The notes: generated by a model from the sequence alone, not told the origin. Positions 34,501 through 46,636 are shown, counted from the stretch's first letter. The stretch: 64,000 nt of DNA from Chrysaora quinquecirrha (GCA_014526335.1 JACTAT010000010.1:3853253-3917252), one strand, 5' to 3'. Made by a program: numbers and translations.

Positions 34501-37500
34501 GTTGAATGCTTTTATCACTGCAAATAATCAAGAATTAGAAAGCAGGTTCCATTCAATTGCAGTCGAGAATCACATAAATTGTACGTTATGCATTATCAAA
34601 TGTTTCCTTGAGTAGTCTCGAGCTTTGCTTACATGCAAGTGTCTCTTTATTATTATTACGACCACTGTATGTTCAGTTAAAATTAAGGAACTATTAAGGA
34701 AATTTTGGAACTACATTTGCCTCAAAAAAGGTCCAAAAATAAGGAACTTCAAGAACTAGGCTTCGAGGTAGGTTTCTTATAAATAAAAAAGCGTGTGCGG
34801 AAGTTTTATAAGACTTAAGGACTTTTTATTGCATAAAAAACGAAAACACTACTTACTAGCACAGTTATAGAGTGCGTTAAGTTTGACAACATCTAAAGCG
34901 CTGAGACCATTCTCATTTCCAAGGGTCATTGACTTGTCTTTGATGGCTCTTAGGGTCTGTTTCACGTTCTTCGAGAAAGCATGGTTCCCATAATGCATCA
35001 CGCTCTGCAAATCATACTGGACTCCCAACATATCGACTTCGTGGTTTTCGAATTTCTCGAAGTTAATTTCATTTACTGAAAAAATAATGCATAGTTATTA
35101 ATTGCTATAGTATTGAAAAGCTGAGTGTGATCGGGATATTTTCAAGAAAATTTCCAATATTGCAATATAGCAATAATACTAACATAGATCGATATTCTCC
35201 CAGAATATTTCAATAATATTTCAATATTTCCCAGAATATTTCACTATTTCCAAGGGTATTTTCAATATTTCCCAAAATTATATTAGCCTAGATCGATATT
35301 TTCAAAGAATACTTTCAATATTTTCAAGAATACTTTCAATATTTCTAAGAGTACTTTCTAAGAATATTTTCAATATTTCCAAGAAAATTTCTATATAAGC
35401 ATATCACAAACTTTGATCTATATTCTCACAGAATATTTCAATATTTCAGAGAATAGTTCAATATTTCCCGAAATATTTCAATAACGCAATATACCTGGAT
35501 CGATATTTTCCCAGAATATTTCAATATTTTCATTTCTATCAGGTCGTGAATGTTCGTGCCAAAATCCAAGAGCGTGCATTATTTCGTGTAAAACTGTAGA
35601 CTGAAAACGAAGTAAAAATAGTGTAAATAAGTAAAGCAAAAAGTAGGGAAATGTGTTGCTTTATTCTAAATTCTTTGAGCATAAATCGCTGTTGCATGGT
35701 ATCCCTACAGGAACTTTCTAACCTACGTGAATTAAAGTCATTCTTCTAAAAATGGCTGGTTATAGAGACATCCAAAACTTCTGCCATCAAAAGCAGAAGA
35801 TTTCCGACACTTTCGAGGGATTCTCGGTTGACGTACGAGACTGCAATTCTAAAAGCTGCCAGAAGACTACAAATGGGTCTGGGGACGAGGCAAAGCAAGA
35901 ATTTTGGCGCGAAAGTTGACTTGTTTGGGACAGGCCTTTGAAAAAAGTCTCGGATTTCCAGAATTCCTGTTTTTTTTTTAATCATGGATTCTGCAAAGGG
36001 TTCAGAAGAAAACCAACTTTCCTCCAATGTTTGCATTTACTCTCAACGGGAAATTGTAAATTTATCATTTAGGTTTTGGGTCCACAATGCAGTGTTCGCT
36101 AGAAGAGAGCTCTCAGTGAAAGCAGAGAGATCTTTCAGTTACTAAAATACATATTAGATTAGCCTTTATTTCCAAAATATGTTTCCTAAAAATATAACTC
36201 TTTTACACAAAATTAAATATCCCGGACTTCAATCCACTTTGTGGTGCATAGAGCCGTGGAATTAATTAAAATTCAAAATGGCCTTATCCGAAATACGATG
36301 TAATTTGTAAACTTCATTTCTGACTAAATCTAATCTTTTTTAACTTTCGAAAAGCCTAGTGAAAACCATGGCTATTAAACTAATCAAGGTTAACGTTGCT
36401 TTGGCGAATGCGGCTGTTAGTGAAACTTTGCTAAGCAAATATTAAATACCTATGAAAGCCCTATAGAATGCTCCGAAGGTTGAATTTGGATTAAAATGGC
36501 CTAGCCAAATCTGACTATGATTATCGCTGATACAGTTCTGTTTTCTGTGTTCAAATATTTGAAAGTGGCAGCTAAACGTTTGCAGCTTTGGTTTGACGAG
36601 GATTAAGTGAAACTTTACAAAATTAAACCAAATCAAAGCCCAGTTTACTAAAGGGAAACAAATCTAGTTTCAAAATTTGCAGTTTTTAGGATTACTTGTC
36701 AGTTTGCATGTTTTGAAACCCCTGCTCTCCCTTTTCAACCACGCCAATGTTTTCAAAGCGTCCATGGGAAATTTAGGCCACATTTACACATATACAATCC
36801 AGTATAATGCAAACACTTGCCCATCGATATGGGTTACAATGCAAGGCACGGCGCTTCGACAGTTATCCTCTAAATTGTAAACGGAGCCTTAAGCTATGGC
36901 TAAACTAGGAGACATGTTGTGCGCGACATTGTATACGGCTCATTTCAGCTTGTCTCCAAGGGAGGCTAAATATGCGAGTGACAAGCGAGCAAAATGTCCC
37001 CCGAGTTGCGGACACAGGAAATGCTTCTGTTGTCTCCCAGAAACGTTTTTGTGTCTCTCGCTACAAATTTTGTCAGGCGCTACAAAGTTTCCGATGTGGC
37101 TAAACTGGGAAAAAACGAGGGGACAAGTCACGCGTGACAATGTCTCCTAGTTTAGCCAGGCCTTTTGACATGACGATGCGAATCATACCAGAAATCGTCT
37201 CTTTTTTATATATTTGTAAAATATCTAAGACATACATATATTTAAGACATACCTTTTGTAAACATGGGTAGTCAAGAATTATAGTCTGTGGGCCTGTTTT
37301 CCAATATGTTTTACCAACACTCGAAGAACAACTAGAATAAAAATATGAACCTCAAATTAGAGACCTCATGTTGTTGAGTTCTAATAATAAAAAATCAAAT
37401 TCATTATAACAAAAATAATTATAATATCAATAATATTAACAATAATCACAATTATGAACAAAAACATAATAAAAATCATATTCATAACTAATGCCACACA

Positions 37501-40500
37501 CAATCATACAAACACAATGCTAATCGTGATTACAATCATAAGCATCATCATGATTATAAATACAATCATAATCATAATGATAACTCACCCTTCTCCGAGC
37601 TCAAAGCTTATCCAATTTTCATGTTGATGATTTCTTTTCACAAATTGCAAGCATGATTTTAATTGTATTTCTTTAATCGATTCACGAATTACATCTTTAT
37701 GTCTTCCTAGAAGGAAAAGTCGGAAAAAGTGTGTATAGCTTTCACAACTAAGCATTTCAATAAAATATATACACAAGGTGAATATACACTTTTTTATAAG
37801 GAACCTACCTCAAGGCCTAGTTCTTAAAGTTCCTTATTTTTGGACCTCTTTTGAGGCAATTGTAGTTCAAAAAGTTCCTTAATAGTTCCTTAATTTTAAC
37901 GGGACATACAATGGTCTTTACAATAGAAAAGAGACACTTGCATGTGAGCAAAGCTCGAGAATACTCAAGGAAACATTTGATACATGCGTAACGTACAATT
38001 TATGTGATTTTCGACTGCAAATGAATGGAACCGGCTTTCTAATTCTTGGTTATTTGCAGTGATAAAAGCATTCGACATTGAGAAGTTCCTTAACGATGTT
38101 CTCTTTAGTATAGAATAAGTTCTTTAAATTTTCGGGTCACTGCTCTGTGCTTATATTTCGAAAGGCTGTCCCCAACTCCTCACAATAAAATCACCCCAAA
38201 GTTCTTCAAGACCTTGCGGGGTTTTTGAGCGTATCCAAAGGCCTGGAGATAAACGAATATAATACTGTGGAAACCAAATAAAAAACAGCAATATCTTAAA
38301 CTTTTGTGATCGATAAGAAGTAGTTAAACTAAAAACCAAAATCTCATATTTTGATTTAAATAACATCTCTGATTTGATATTAAGAATTAATTGCGGTTGT
38401 CCATGATTGCGTCTTATCTTAAGATGTCCTCTAATATTTGGTTATTTTGTTACGTTACTAATGGAACGATTGTCGAAGAGTAATTCACAGAGGCTGAAAA
38501 ACACTTTTTTCTAATCATAGATATCGGAAGGCTTTGTCGCGGTCTGTCCTGTATCCTAGAGGGATTTTCTGCTTATGCGTTCAATTCAAAACACAAGGGG
38601 CAGTGGCGTGTAGCCTTTAAGCCTGGTTTCTATATAGCCAAAAGTGGCTATGCCAGCGCTGAGACACGGCTGTACCAGTAATGAGACAGTGCTGTGACGT
38701 TTTTAGTTGTAATGGAAACACTTCCTTACGGTGGCTCTACCGTGGCTGGACAGTTACTCTACCGCGGTACTGCCAACATAAAAAGCTGAATTTGGTTCAA
38801 CTTTCCCGGCCCTCATGACGCTTCTGCCACTAGAAGATTTTAATGGAAACATGTGGCACAGCCGTCGGCGACGTGTCTGTGGCACGGTGGTATGTAGTCT
38901 GAGACTACCTATAAAAACGATTCACCGCTAAAATCCAAGTCTAAGAGAACTTCGGTGGAAACATATAAAGGGAAAAGAATAAATAACTTACTTAATGAAT
39001 ACGATATTTCGTAAGGCACAATTCTTGTTCGCCAGAGGAATTCGCGATGTAATCTTGCGTTTCGACGTCGTCGTACCAACTTGCGATCGGTTTCGCCAAG
39101 CGAGCTATGCGTGTTGATTTGTTTTACAGCTAGAGAATAAAACAGAAGGCTTTATTAAATGCAAAAAAATTGACGAGACTAGGCTTAGACGCTGCAACAT
39201 AATGCACTCTTTACGATAACTGCGGCTAACTGCGGCTGAACCTTGAGGTTTCTAGCCTTATAGAAGTTCTAAGCAATTGTGTTTATAGAGTAGCCCACAC
39301 TAGGTTTCAACTTATCGAGGGAGTGTTGTTCGGAAGTCGGAAGGGAACTAGATACTTGCTCTCAACAAGTTTATCGAGAGAGTTGACTAAAGCTACTATA
39401 AAACTGCAGTTTGTATGAGGGATTTGAGTTAGCAGGGAAGTTTTAGAGCTAAGGAACAAGGAACAACTATAGGTCAGTTGTTAAAGTTGATGAGTTTCTG
39501 AATTCGCGTTCAAAACTACCGTTTTGCCTCGAATTAAGTGCCCCCTTTTGGATTGAGCTGCCCATGAGGTTGATCCCAGATACTCCATTGATGGTGTCTT
39601 TGCAAGCTCTTGATAGAAGAATTCAACAGATACCTTTTGCCAGTTTCTGCACAACTTAGTTTTCGTCAGAACGTTAGCTTCGTCAGAAGAGTTCTTCTCT
39701 TTGAGACAGATTTTTAATGAAGCGCCCCGGGCCCTTAATCGAAGAAAAACAGTATACCCCTAAGCCCAGTTCTACCTTAAATTTGAAAATATACTGCAAA
39801 CTTCGTTCAGAGCATAGTTTGACCTCCCCCCTGCAAGATGTGCATTTCTAGCGTAATTGACTAGATAGTTACAAATATAGCCGGGTGCAAAGGATAGTCA
39901 CTGAGAGCATTTACTACAAGTTATAAGCATGAATGAATTGCTCTCACAACCCTCATTCTCTACAGCAGAGAATGACACAATAGGAACCGACAGAAACAAG
40001 GTTTGGGCATGGCTTATAAATCATCACAGTCGAAGAATTAAGCATTGAATTAGATCAGCTCTTCCCAGCTGATCTCAGGAAAGCGATTTCACAAAGACTT
40101 CTGAATAAGTTGATTTATGAAGGAGAAACGATAGGAAAACGAAATGTGAAGTGCTTCCTTTAAAATGACCTGGGCTGTTTTGTTAGGAGGGTTATTCTAG
40201 AGTCTTAAAGTAGGGTATTGAATTGGAATTGTTTGTTGTGTTTAGGAGAGCTAATGTTGACGGAAAGAGGTATAAAGGAGTCAGACTATGAAGACACACG
40301 AAGATGCGGGGCATTTCACTCCTCGAAAAGGCGTTACTGAAACAAAAGGATTCTCACAAGATCCCTGCAAAACACTATAGAGATTCCAGCTTAGAGTGTA
40401 CGAGATTCCAAGGAGTGAATTGCCCCTCGCGAAGATGCGGGACAGTTCACTCCACGAAAAGGCGTACGAGATTTCCGTTAAACAAGAGGATTTTTAAGGG

Positions 40501-43473
40501 ATTTCTTTGAAAACAATTGGAATACCAGCAAAGGGTGTATGAGATTTCAAGCAGTTAATTGTCCCTCGCAAGAAGACATCTGTAGATAGATACTCGGACT
40601 GTGGGGTTGGGATTACTCAAAGAAGACAATCAAATCATATCAGAACAACTAATGTTTGAGGGTATTATTCCGAAACTTACTTGCAACCGAATTAAGGACT
40701 ACTGACGTCATTTTGCACGGGGGATCGACTTCACTGTTTCAAACGTTGAATTGAATTGCTGTAACACATCTTTGGCTTCCGATGTCTGAGCCCAGGCTTT
40801 GCGAGAGCGCCTTGCAATTCAACGCAGTAGCGATAGCAAATATTCATTTAGCGGAGCTTGGGATAGGGTGTATGGAATCTCTATCAATAAACAAGGGAGC
40901 GCATTCCCCCAATGGAATGGGCGAGCTCCCCCTGACCCATTTTTCTATTCATTTTGTCCAATGCCTACGCCTTATGAAGGCTTGTATGGCAAAATGAGAA
41001 TTGAAAACTCGAAAGAATATGGAAAATGAAAGTGAAATATGGTTGAGATACGACATTGTTTACCGATATTTCCAAACAAACAAAAACAACAACAAAATTC
41101 AATTATTGCACAGAAATATATCACTGACAACCATTTGAACAATTTATACCGTGCGGCGTCATATTAACGCTTGTAAAACACCGCGCTACGAACTGATGAG
41201 ACCGCGAAATTCAAGATTAATCCACGAGATTTTGTTATTTTTACGCAAGGAATTTTCAGCTTGGCTTTATCGGTTTTCCACAGAACTATTATTCGATACC
41301 AGCCCACATGTGGGAAATTATCTTACATTTATTTTTACTTGCAAAGAATATTGTCGTCTGCAAACCTGAGAGCTGTCTCAAGCAGCGCATACGAACTGGC
41401 TTCGAGTTAAGCCTGATGATGGCGCGTTTGAGGTGACTAGCGGTCACGATTCGGGCATTTTCGGTAACGATCCTTACTGATGAGTCTGAGTCGGTTGCAG
41501 TTGCGCTTCATCGTACCAAAGCACATGCAAAATTACCCCAGCATTGAACTAAATCCTGGACCTTGTCAGACTAGCCCTATTGGTTCCAAATCTAACTAAT
41601 CTAACCCTCAGGGATTTTCTGTGAGGGGCCTTTTTACTAATTCCCCATAAAGGCGTACGGGATTTCGTTGAAACAAAAGGATTTCCAAAGGATTTCATTG
41701 AAACGAATAAAATCTCCAGCTCCAGCAAGAGTTTACAAGAAAACTCAAAGAACTGAAAGGGGAATGAATTTCCCCTCACTTTCCTGACCTCACTCGTAAC
41801 TTCTTGTGTGCACGCGTGTCTCCACGCAGGGTAACACGGAACACCACCTAATACGTCCCCTTACAATCATATACTACAATCACTGATGCGACTCGAGTCT
41901 TCTTATTTGCCCCACCACCTGATTTGCCCCCATTAACTCGAACAGTTGAGCTTCTACCCCCGAGCGAGTCACTCCTAGGAAATCTCGAACACCCGTGCTT
42001 GAAAATTTATTGTTTTCACGGGAATCCCTTGGAATCCCATTGTTTTAATAAAAATATCGTACCCCATATTTAAGAGTGCGAGCCCCGGCCCCCACCTTTC
42101 CATATTCCCTGTGTCCCTATATTCCCCGTTACACAAAACACCTTCCCGTGCATATGGTCAATTGATACAAAACACGAAACAAAAAAACACATTCAAAGGT
42201 TAATATGTAACTGAGAGCCTGAGTTGGCAATTTATTTTTAAATTTACGAATGAATTAAGATACGATCCAAAAACATAGCCTTTTGCCAAAAAGAAACAGG
42301 AGATGAACAACCACCAATGAAGGGGGGTCACTCCTAAGGTCGGACGGTGAATCAAAGTGAATCAAAAATGCCTTTGTCCTGTGTAACGGGAATACGAGAA
42401 AGCAACTCGAATAGAGGACAACTTTTTACAAGATTTGAAAAAACGATGGGTATTATTTCCACAAACTAAAGACTTCTTTTTGTTCGAATGTTAAGCTTTT
42501 AGAACCATGGCCCGATCAAAACGTCAAATTAACATTGTTCTGAATGGAGACATGTTGGGTAAATGGACCTTTATTTGTTCGTGGGAAATTCTGGTGTTTC
42601 TGTGGTTTTGTTTTTAAGAAAGTTCAAAGTTGGTCGTCGAAAGATAGTTTTAAGAATTATTCTAATAATAATATTTCATTTTGGTTTGAACCTTTAAAAT
42701 GGTGTCAAAACAATGCGAGGGGTCGTTCACGTTTTGACGAACATTTTCAACAAAACTGATAAGAAATGGCTTAAGAAAATGCAAATCTAGGTGGGATGTG
42801 GGATCTAGGCATAATCTGGTACCTAAGTCCTACACTTCTGGAGAAACATAACTTGGTTGCTTGCGAGGGGCAATTCGCTCTTCAAAAAGATGTACACAAT
42901 TTTACTAAAACAAAAGGATTTTCAAGGGATTTCCGTGAAAACAATAGGTTTTCTAGCAAGGGTGTACGAGATTATCAAGGAGTGAATCGCTTCTCGATTG
43001 GTTACTACTCTGTTTGTTTGCTATTTCGTTCGGTTTGGTGAGCTGAATTTCATAATAAGCCCAATTTCCATTGGCTTTTGCTGACGCTGAGGCCATCCTT
43101 AGTTCGATCTTCGCTTGCTCTAAATTTTACCTAAAATCCAGGCCCGTGTGCTCTTACAAAAGTGTTCTTATAAAAAAGAGTTAACTTTTAATTGTTATTG
43201 AGCATGAATGAATAAGCTCTTGCTTGCTCAAAATCCAAAAACCCAAAGTTGTTTAAAAACTCATTCGATTCAAATAGAGCCGATAAAAGCTCGTATCAGT
43301 TAAATTTAATTTCACAGGGTATTAAATAAACAAAGAGTAGCTTTAAAGTTTATAATGTTCAACTCACCATCCTTAGTTAACAGGCTATCTTCTTTCCATA
43401 AAGACATTGAGAAAACCATAGGTGAAACGCCACAAAATAAGACGAAATATCTAAGAAACGTTGTTAGTATCAT
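28387..43473 (-). CDS. Secreted astacin metalloprotease with two TSP1, MAM and F5/8C domains (15 exons, two frame breaks)
   Basis: Exons in coding order: 43473-43368, 40728-40681, 39129-38992, 37706-37589, 37331-37253, 35600-35495, 35075-34857, 33920-33741, 33269-33090, 32497-32357, 31855-31588, 30834-30750, 30188-30010, 29467-29324, 28562-28387. Seen: signal peptide ([17 protein letters not shown]), propeptide ending [13 protein letters not shown] (furin-like site), astacin domain ([30 protein letters not shown]), zinc site [13 protein letters not shown] and Met-turn SVMHYG, TSP1 repeats ([28 protein letters not shown]), MAM ([10 protein letters not shown] ... [14 protein letters not shown]), F5/8C ([13 protein letters not shown] ... 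LELYGC). All zinc ligands are present. Role: secreted or matrix-bound protease, substrate unknown. Exons 31855-31588 and 28562-28387 are each one base short, so the frame breaks near 31814 and 28506. Exon 40728-40681 has a weak acceptor, but its phase fits. About 722 residues if both bases are restored. Confidence 0.92.
28797..29282. mobile_element. Inverted-repeat element of the GTTTACACGAGAGAA family
   Basis: Begins AGACCCTGCTTCCACGAGAG, repeats GCGTTTACACGAGAAGAA inside and ends TTCTCGTGTAAACGGGGTC. It shares CCAGAGCCAGTTGTGGCTC with the copy at 62979-63327. It lies in an astacin intron between the 29467-29324 and 28562-28387 exons. Confidence 0.6.
29635..29945. mobile_element. Copy of the CAAACATTG/CAATGTTTG inverted-repeat family
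   Basis: Left end GGTGGCCAAACGATCAAACA followed by ATTTGAAATGCGCTTGTC and GTTTGGCCACGTCC. The right part is diverged. Lies in an astacin intron. Confidence 0.5.
31075..31500. repeat. AGTCA pentanucleotide array grading into AAGCC
   Basis: About 55 AGTCA/GGTCA units from 31080 to 31350, then CCAAG-type variants to about 31500. The open frame reading [10 protein letters not shown] is repeat-driven. Astacin intron. Confidence 0.85.
31588..31855 (-). pseudogene. MAM-domain exon with a one-base frame break
   Basis: The exon enters in the frame [14 protein letters not shown] and leaves in a different frame [15 protein letters not shown] ... KGSDTYK. Both halves match the MAM domain; the length is 268 where the flanking phases need 269. 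The break falls at the AAAGG run near 31811-31818. A real frameshift would truncate the protein inside MAM; a lost G in the assembly is the alternative and is favoured. Confidence 0.85.
32740..32900 (-). repeat. tRNA-derived SINE copy
   Basis: On the minus strand it has an A-box-like TGGCTCAGTGG and a B-box-like AGGTTCTAATCC with tRNA-like spacing, followed by an opposite-strand TTCGGCCAATGTTGAGCCTTC tail shared with 17500-18960 and 57780-58040. Confidence 0.5.
33345..33730. mobile_element. Copy of the CAAACATTG/CAATGTTTG inverted-repeat family
   Basis: Contains CACAATGTTTGAACGTTTGGC at the left and AATGTTTGATTGTTTAGCCAGAGCC at the right. It stops about 10 bases before the 33920-33741 TSP1 exon's donor. 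A shorter piece is at 31905-32025. Confidence 0.5.
34030..34266. mobile_element. Inverted-repeat element, same family as 3396-4000
   Basis: Left end AATAGACCTTTTCAAAGAAG with GGCATTTTTCTGGAAGATGG; right arm GGAGAGGATTCCCTC with CATCAACCCAGACCTCTTAGG. About 237 bp. Astacin intron. Confidence 0.65.
34425..34790 (-). mobile_element. Inverted-repeat element of the GGAACCTACCTCAAGGCC family, reverse orientation
   Basis: Reverse copy of the element at 44738-45115: starts ATAAAGAACCACTTTATAAGG and ends AACTAGGCTTCGAGGTAGG with TTTCTTATAAA. Interior AGTAGTCTCGAGC and TTACATGCAAGTGTCTC match. Other copies are 37790-38125 and 45448-45735. Confidence 0.65.
35120..35540. repeat. AATATTTC/AAGAATATTTT degenerate array
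   Basis: Repeats of TTTCAATATTTCC, CAAGAATACTTTC and GATCGATATTTTC fill the intron between the 35600-35495 and 35075-34857 exons. The zinc-site exon ends in the same type of sequence, so repeat growth abuts the coding region. Confidence 0.7.
36894..37160. mobile_element. Inverted-repeat element, about 267 bp (TGGCTAAACTAGGAGACA family)
   Basis: Left end TGGCTAAACTAGGAGACATG with TTGTGCGCGACA; right end CGCGTGACAATGTCTCC then TAGTTTAGCCAGG, inverted. A second copy is at 60239-60488. Interior GCAAAATGTCCCC and TGTTGTCTCCCAGAAACG are shared. Confidence 0.75.
37790..38125 (+). mobile_element. Inverted-repeat element of the GGAACCTACCTCAAGGCC family
   Basis: Begins TTATAAGGAACCTACCTCAAGG, carries AGTTCCTTATTTTTGGACC and CACTTGCATGTGAGCAAAGC, and loses its right arm near TTTCGGGTCACTGC. 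Astacin intron. Confidence 0.65.
40307..40566. mobile_element. Two adjoining copies of the CGAGGGGC inverted-repeat family
   Basis: Two units, 40307-40436 and 40437-40566, each starting GGGGCATTTCACTCC or GGGACAGTTCACTCC and ending AATTGCCCCTCGC or AATTGTCCCTCGC, in the same orientation. They lie 115 bases beyond the small propeptide exon of the astacin gene. Confidence 0.65.
41622..42998. repeat. Three more copies or fragments of the CGAGGGGC family
   Basis: Copies at about 41622-41780, 41961-42086 (partial) and 42864-42998. Each shows GTACGAGAT or ATCTCGTAC words and terminal GAGTGAAT...CCCCTC or its inverse. They lie in the first astacin intron. Confidence 0.55.
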
Positions 43474-43574
43474 GTTCGAATAGTGATATTGGATTTCAAG
43501 CAATGAATATATTTTACGTTGCTGCTCTCAGAAGCCAGCTGTAAACTACTAAGCCTACACCTCACTGCTGCCTG

Positions 43575-43634
43575 GCTTTTATGACCGAAGGAAGCGTGAC
43601 GTTTCATGGTCATGCATCAGGATGTATGACGTCA
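43575..43634 (-). promoter_or_regulatory. Candidate core promoter of the astacin gene (CRE plus TATA-like box)
   Basis: On the minus strand CATAAAAGCC (43584-43575) lies about 100 bases upstream of the ATG at 43473. A palindromic TGACGTCA, the consensus CRE/ATF site, lies at 43627-43634, and another GTGACGTT half site near 43597. Spacing suits a TATA promoter with a 5' UTR of about 75 bases. No transcript evidence. Confidence 0.4.
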
Positions 43635-44737
43635 GCGAAATAGTGTGACTTGATTGGCTCCCAGACCTGTGGATCTTGTTTTTTGAAAGGATTCAATGGG
43701 GCCTTTAAGAAATACTTTTCAAACCGATGTGTGACGAATGAATGATTTCAAAGGATTTTACACCTTTGAGGAGCGTTTAGGGGGGGTACGGGGTACGGGG
43801 TCGTGGGGTAAGTCCGAGGGAGGGTACAGTTCTAAAGAAAATCAAATAAATAAAAAATAGAAACAAGAATGAACGAAAGAAAGAAAGAATTGATAATGAT
43901 GGAGATAATAGTAGATTATAAATCAAATAAAGTACTAAACACCTTGGGGTGGGGTAAGGGGTAGAGGGGAAACAGAGGGAGGGTAAAATTCTAAAAATAA
44001 ATCAATAAATAAATATAGGAATAAATGAAATAAAAAGCTGATAATAATAAAGACGATGATAGAATTAAATCAGATAAAGTTTTAATCCAATCCTGGGACA
44101 AAAATAGCCATCGAAAAGAATTACAGAAGGGAAAAATTAATAAAAGTTTGAAGATAAGAAAACCTCCCAATTAATCAAATAAATTATTTTTCATCAGAAA
44201 TGATAATAAAGCAAGTTTATGAAATTATAAATTAAATGATTGAGGATTAAGAAGTTTAATTTCTAATAGAAATAAATCATAAAGCTATTTTTGTCAGAAA
44301 GAGAGGATGAAAACTAAAATAAAATTTCAAAGATATGAAAACGATAAAATTAATTTAAACTAATGATTTCTTATCAGAAATCATGAAAAGGTTTATGAAA
44401 TCATAAATTAAGTGACTGGAGATGAAGAAATTTGATTAATTAATAAGAAATGTCTTTGATAAGAAATATAAATTAATTTTGTCCATTAAAATGATTCATT
44501 GAGTTGCCATAGACGTTAAAAACAGAAAAATTCCTGACTCCACTCAAATCGTGGCAACTATCGTGATTTCATTAACTAATCAATGTTTAGAATGGATCCT
44601 AATGTTTTTATTGTTTGGACTAATTCACTGTTTCTAAAGACCATGGAGATAGCTGGAAAACTTTAATCGGGAAGAAAAAATTTATGCGATTCATTCTTAT
44701 GCATATGTTAGTTAATAGTCCACACGCTGTTTAAAAT

Positions 44738-45115
44738 ATAAGGAACCTACCTCAAGGCCTTGTTCTTAAAGTTCCTTTTTTTGGACCTCTTTTGAGGCAA
44801 TTGTAGTTCCAAAAGTTCCTTAATAGTTCCTAAATTTTAACTGGACATACAATGGTCATGTTAATAACAGAGAGACACTTGCATGTAAGCAGAGCTTGAG
44901 ACTACTCAAGGAAACATTTGATACATGAGTAATGTACAATTTATGTGATTTTGACTGCAAATAAATGGAACAGCTTTCCAATTCTTGATTATTTGCAGTG
45001 ATAGAAGCATTCAACATTGAAAAGTTCCTTAATGATATTCTCTTTAGTAGAATAAATTCTTTAAATTTTCGGGCCTTCTACATGTAGGTTCCTTCTAAAG
45101 AGGTTCTTTATAAAA
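44738..45115 (+). mobile_element. Inverted-repeat element of the GGAACCTACCTCAAGGCC family, near complete
   Basis: Left end TATAAGGAACCTACCTCAAG; right end GTAGGTTCCTTCTAAAGAGG then TTCTTTATAAA, inverted. A second copy, truncated at the right, follows at 45448-45735 in the same orientation. Confidence 0.7.
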
Positions 45116-46636
45116 AAAACTGTGTAATACGCACTTTTCCTAGGCCTTGAGCCCTTGAACAAGGTCCTTTTTTTGAAAAAAAAAGCTCCAACAGATAGAC
45201 CAAAACAAACCATTTATTTATTAGAAACCTTTTCTTTTCTACAAGAAACTGCGCAAGCACTTTTCGTCAATATCAAGAAACTCTTCTTGAATCGAGAAAA
45301 ATGGCAGCTAAAACTCTATCCGTCTTGCAACTTATAAAAATTGACACTTCTTGCTACGATTTTCTTCATTTCACAAACTCTTCTTATTCAAAAACGGTTC
45401 AGTTGACTATCCTCGAATTATTTCAGAAAATAGGAAAATTTTCATGCATGGGACCTACCTCAAGGCCTAGTTCTTAAAGTTCCTTATTTTTGGACCTCTT
45501 ATGAGGCAATTGTAGTTCCAAAAGTTCCTTAATGGTTCCTTAAATTTAAAATACATACAGTGGTCTTAACAATAAAGAGAAACACTTGCATGTGAGCAAA
45601 GCTCGAGACTACTCAAGGAAGCATTTGATACATGTGTAACGTATAATTTATGTGATTTTTGACTGCAAATGAATGGAACCGGCTTTCTAATTCTTGGTCA
45701 TATGCAGTGATAAAAGCATTCGATAAGTGCCAAACGTTCTATCATTGGTGGACTTGGGTGGACCCGAGTTTCTTACAAAAAATTTGTATTGCGACTAAAA
45801 TTAGCTGATTTAGCTAGAGTCAGATAGACAGAGTTCATGGTTATAAAGAGAGCTATGCTTTAACAGTAAATGACAGCTCTTAATTTAAAACGTCTTTAAT
45901 GAAAACCGAATTTAAAAAGAGCGAGTTTAGGCCATCACAGCTTTAACAACTACACAACACAGTGACCAGGAAACATACTTTCTACAAATGGATTAGTTCC
46001 CCAGTTATGAGTAGTAACATCTCAGTTAACTGTGAAGGTATAGCGGCCTAGCTTTGCTTCTTTCATTAAACTATCTTTTGGTTCTCCAAGCAACTGATTA
46101 TGTTTCAACAAACAAACAATCGAGAACGAGTTACGTCATACAATCGACTCGGCCCACTCCTCTTAATTCTCCGCGTATCTGCGAATGTGCCACAACCAAA
46201 TAACGCCACGCAAAGGATTAAGAGATCAACACAAGTGCTATAATAATATCACCAATTTTGTAATTTCATGTGTGACGCCTTCTTGAAATCGCAAGTGCTA
46301 TCTTCGTAAACGCACAAGTACCACTGGCGTTAAACTCACTTCAAAAACGTATTTAGAAAGGTGGGGGGGGACGACAAATAGGTAAGGACGGAAATATACA
46401 CTTTTAATAAGCAACTGGTCAATAAGCAACTAGGGCTGAGGTTTTATTAAACTTCTTGACAGAGATAGCTTTCTTTATGCAGTACATCATTGCAAACTTG
46501 TCAATTTCATTGAAAAGCAAGAAAAAGCCACAAAAAGAGTTTTTAGAGGGTACCAGTCATACTGTGGGGGCTGAAATACTAGATATTTTAAGCAACTTTG
46601 AGGGGCTCTCTCTCTCTAAAAACCCCAGAATAACCA

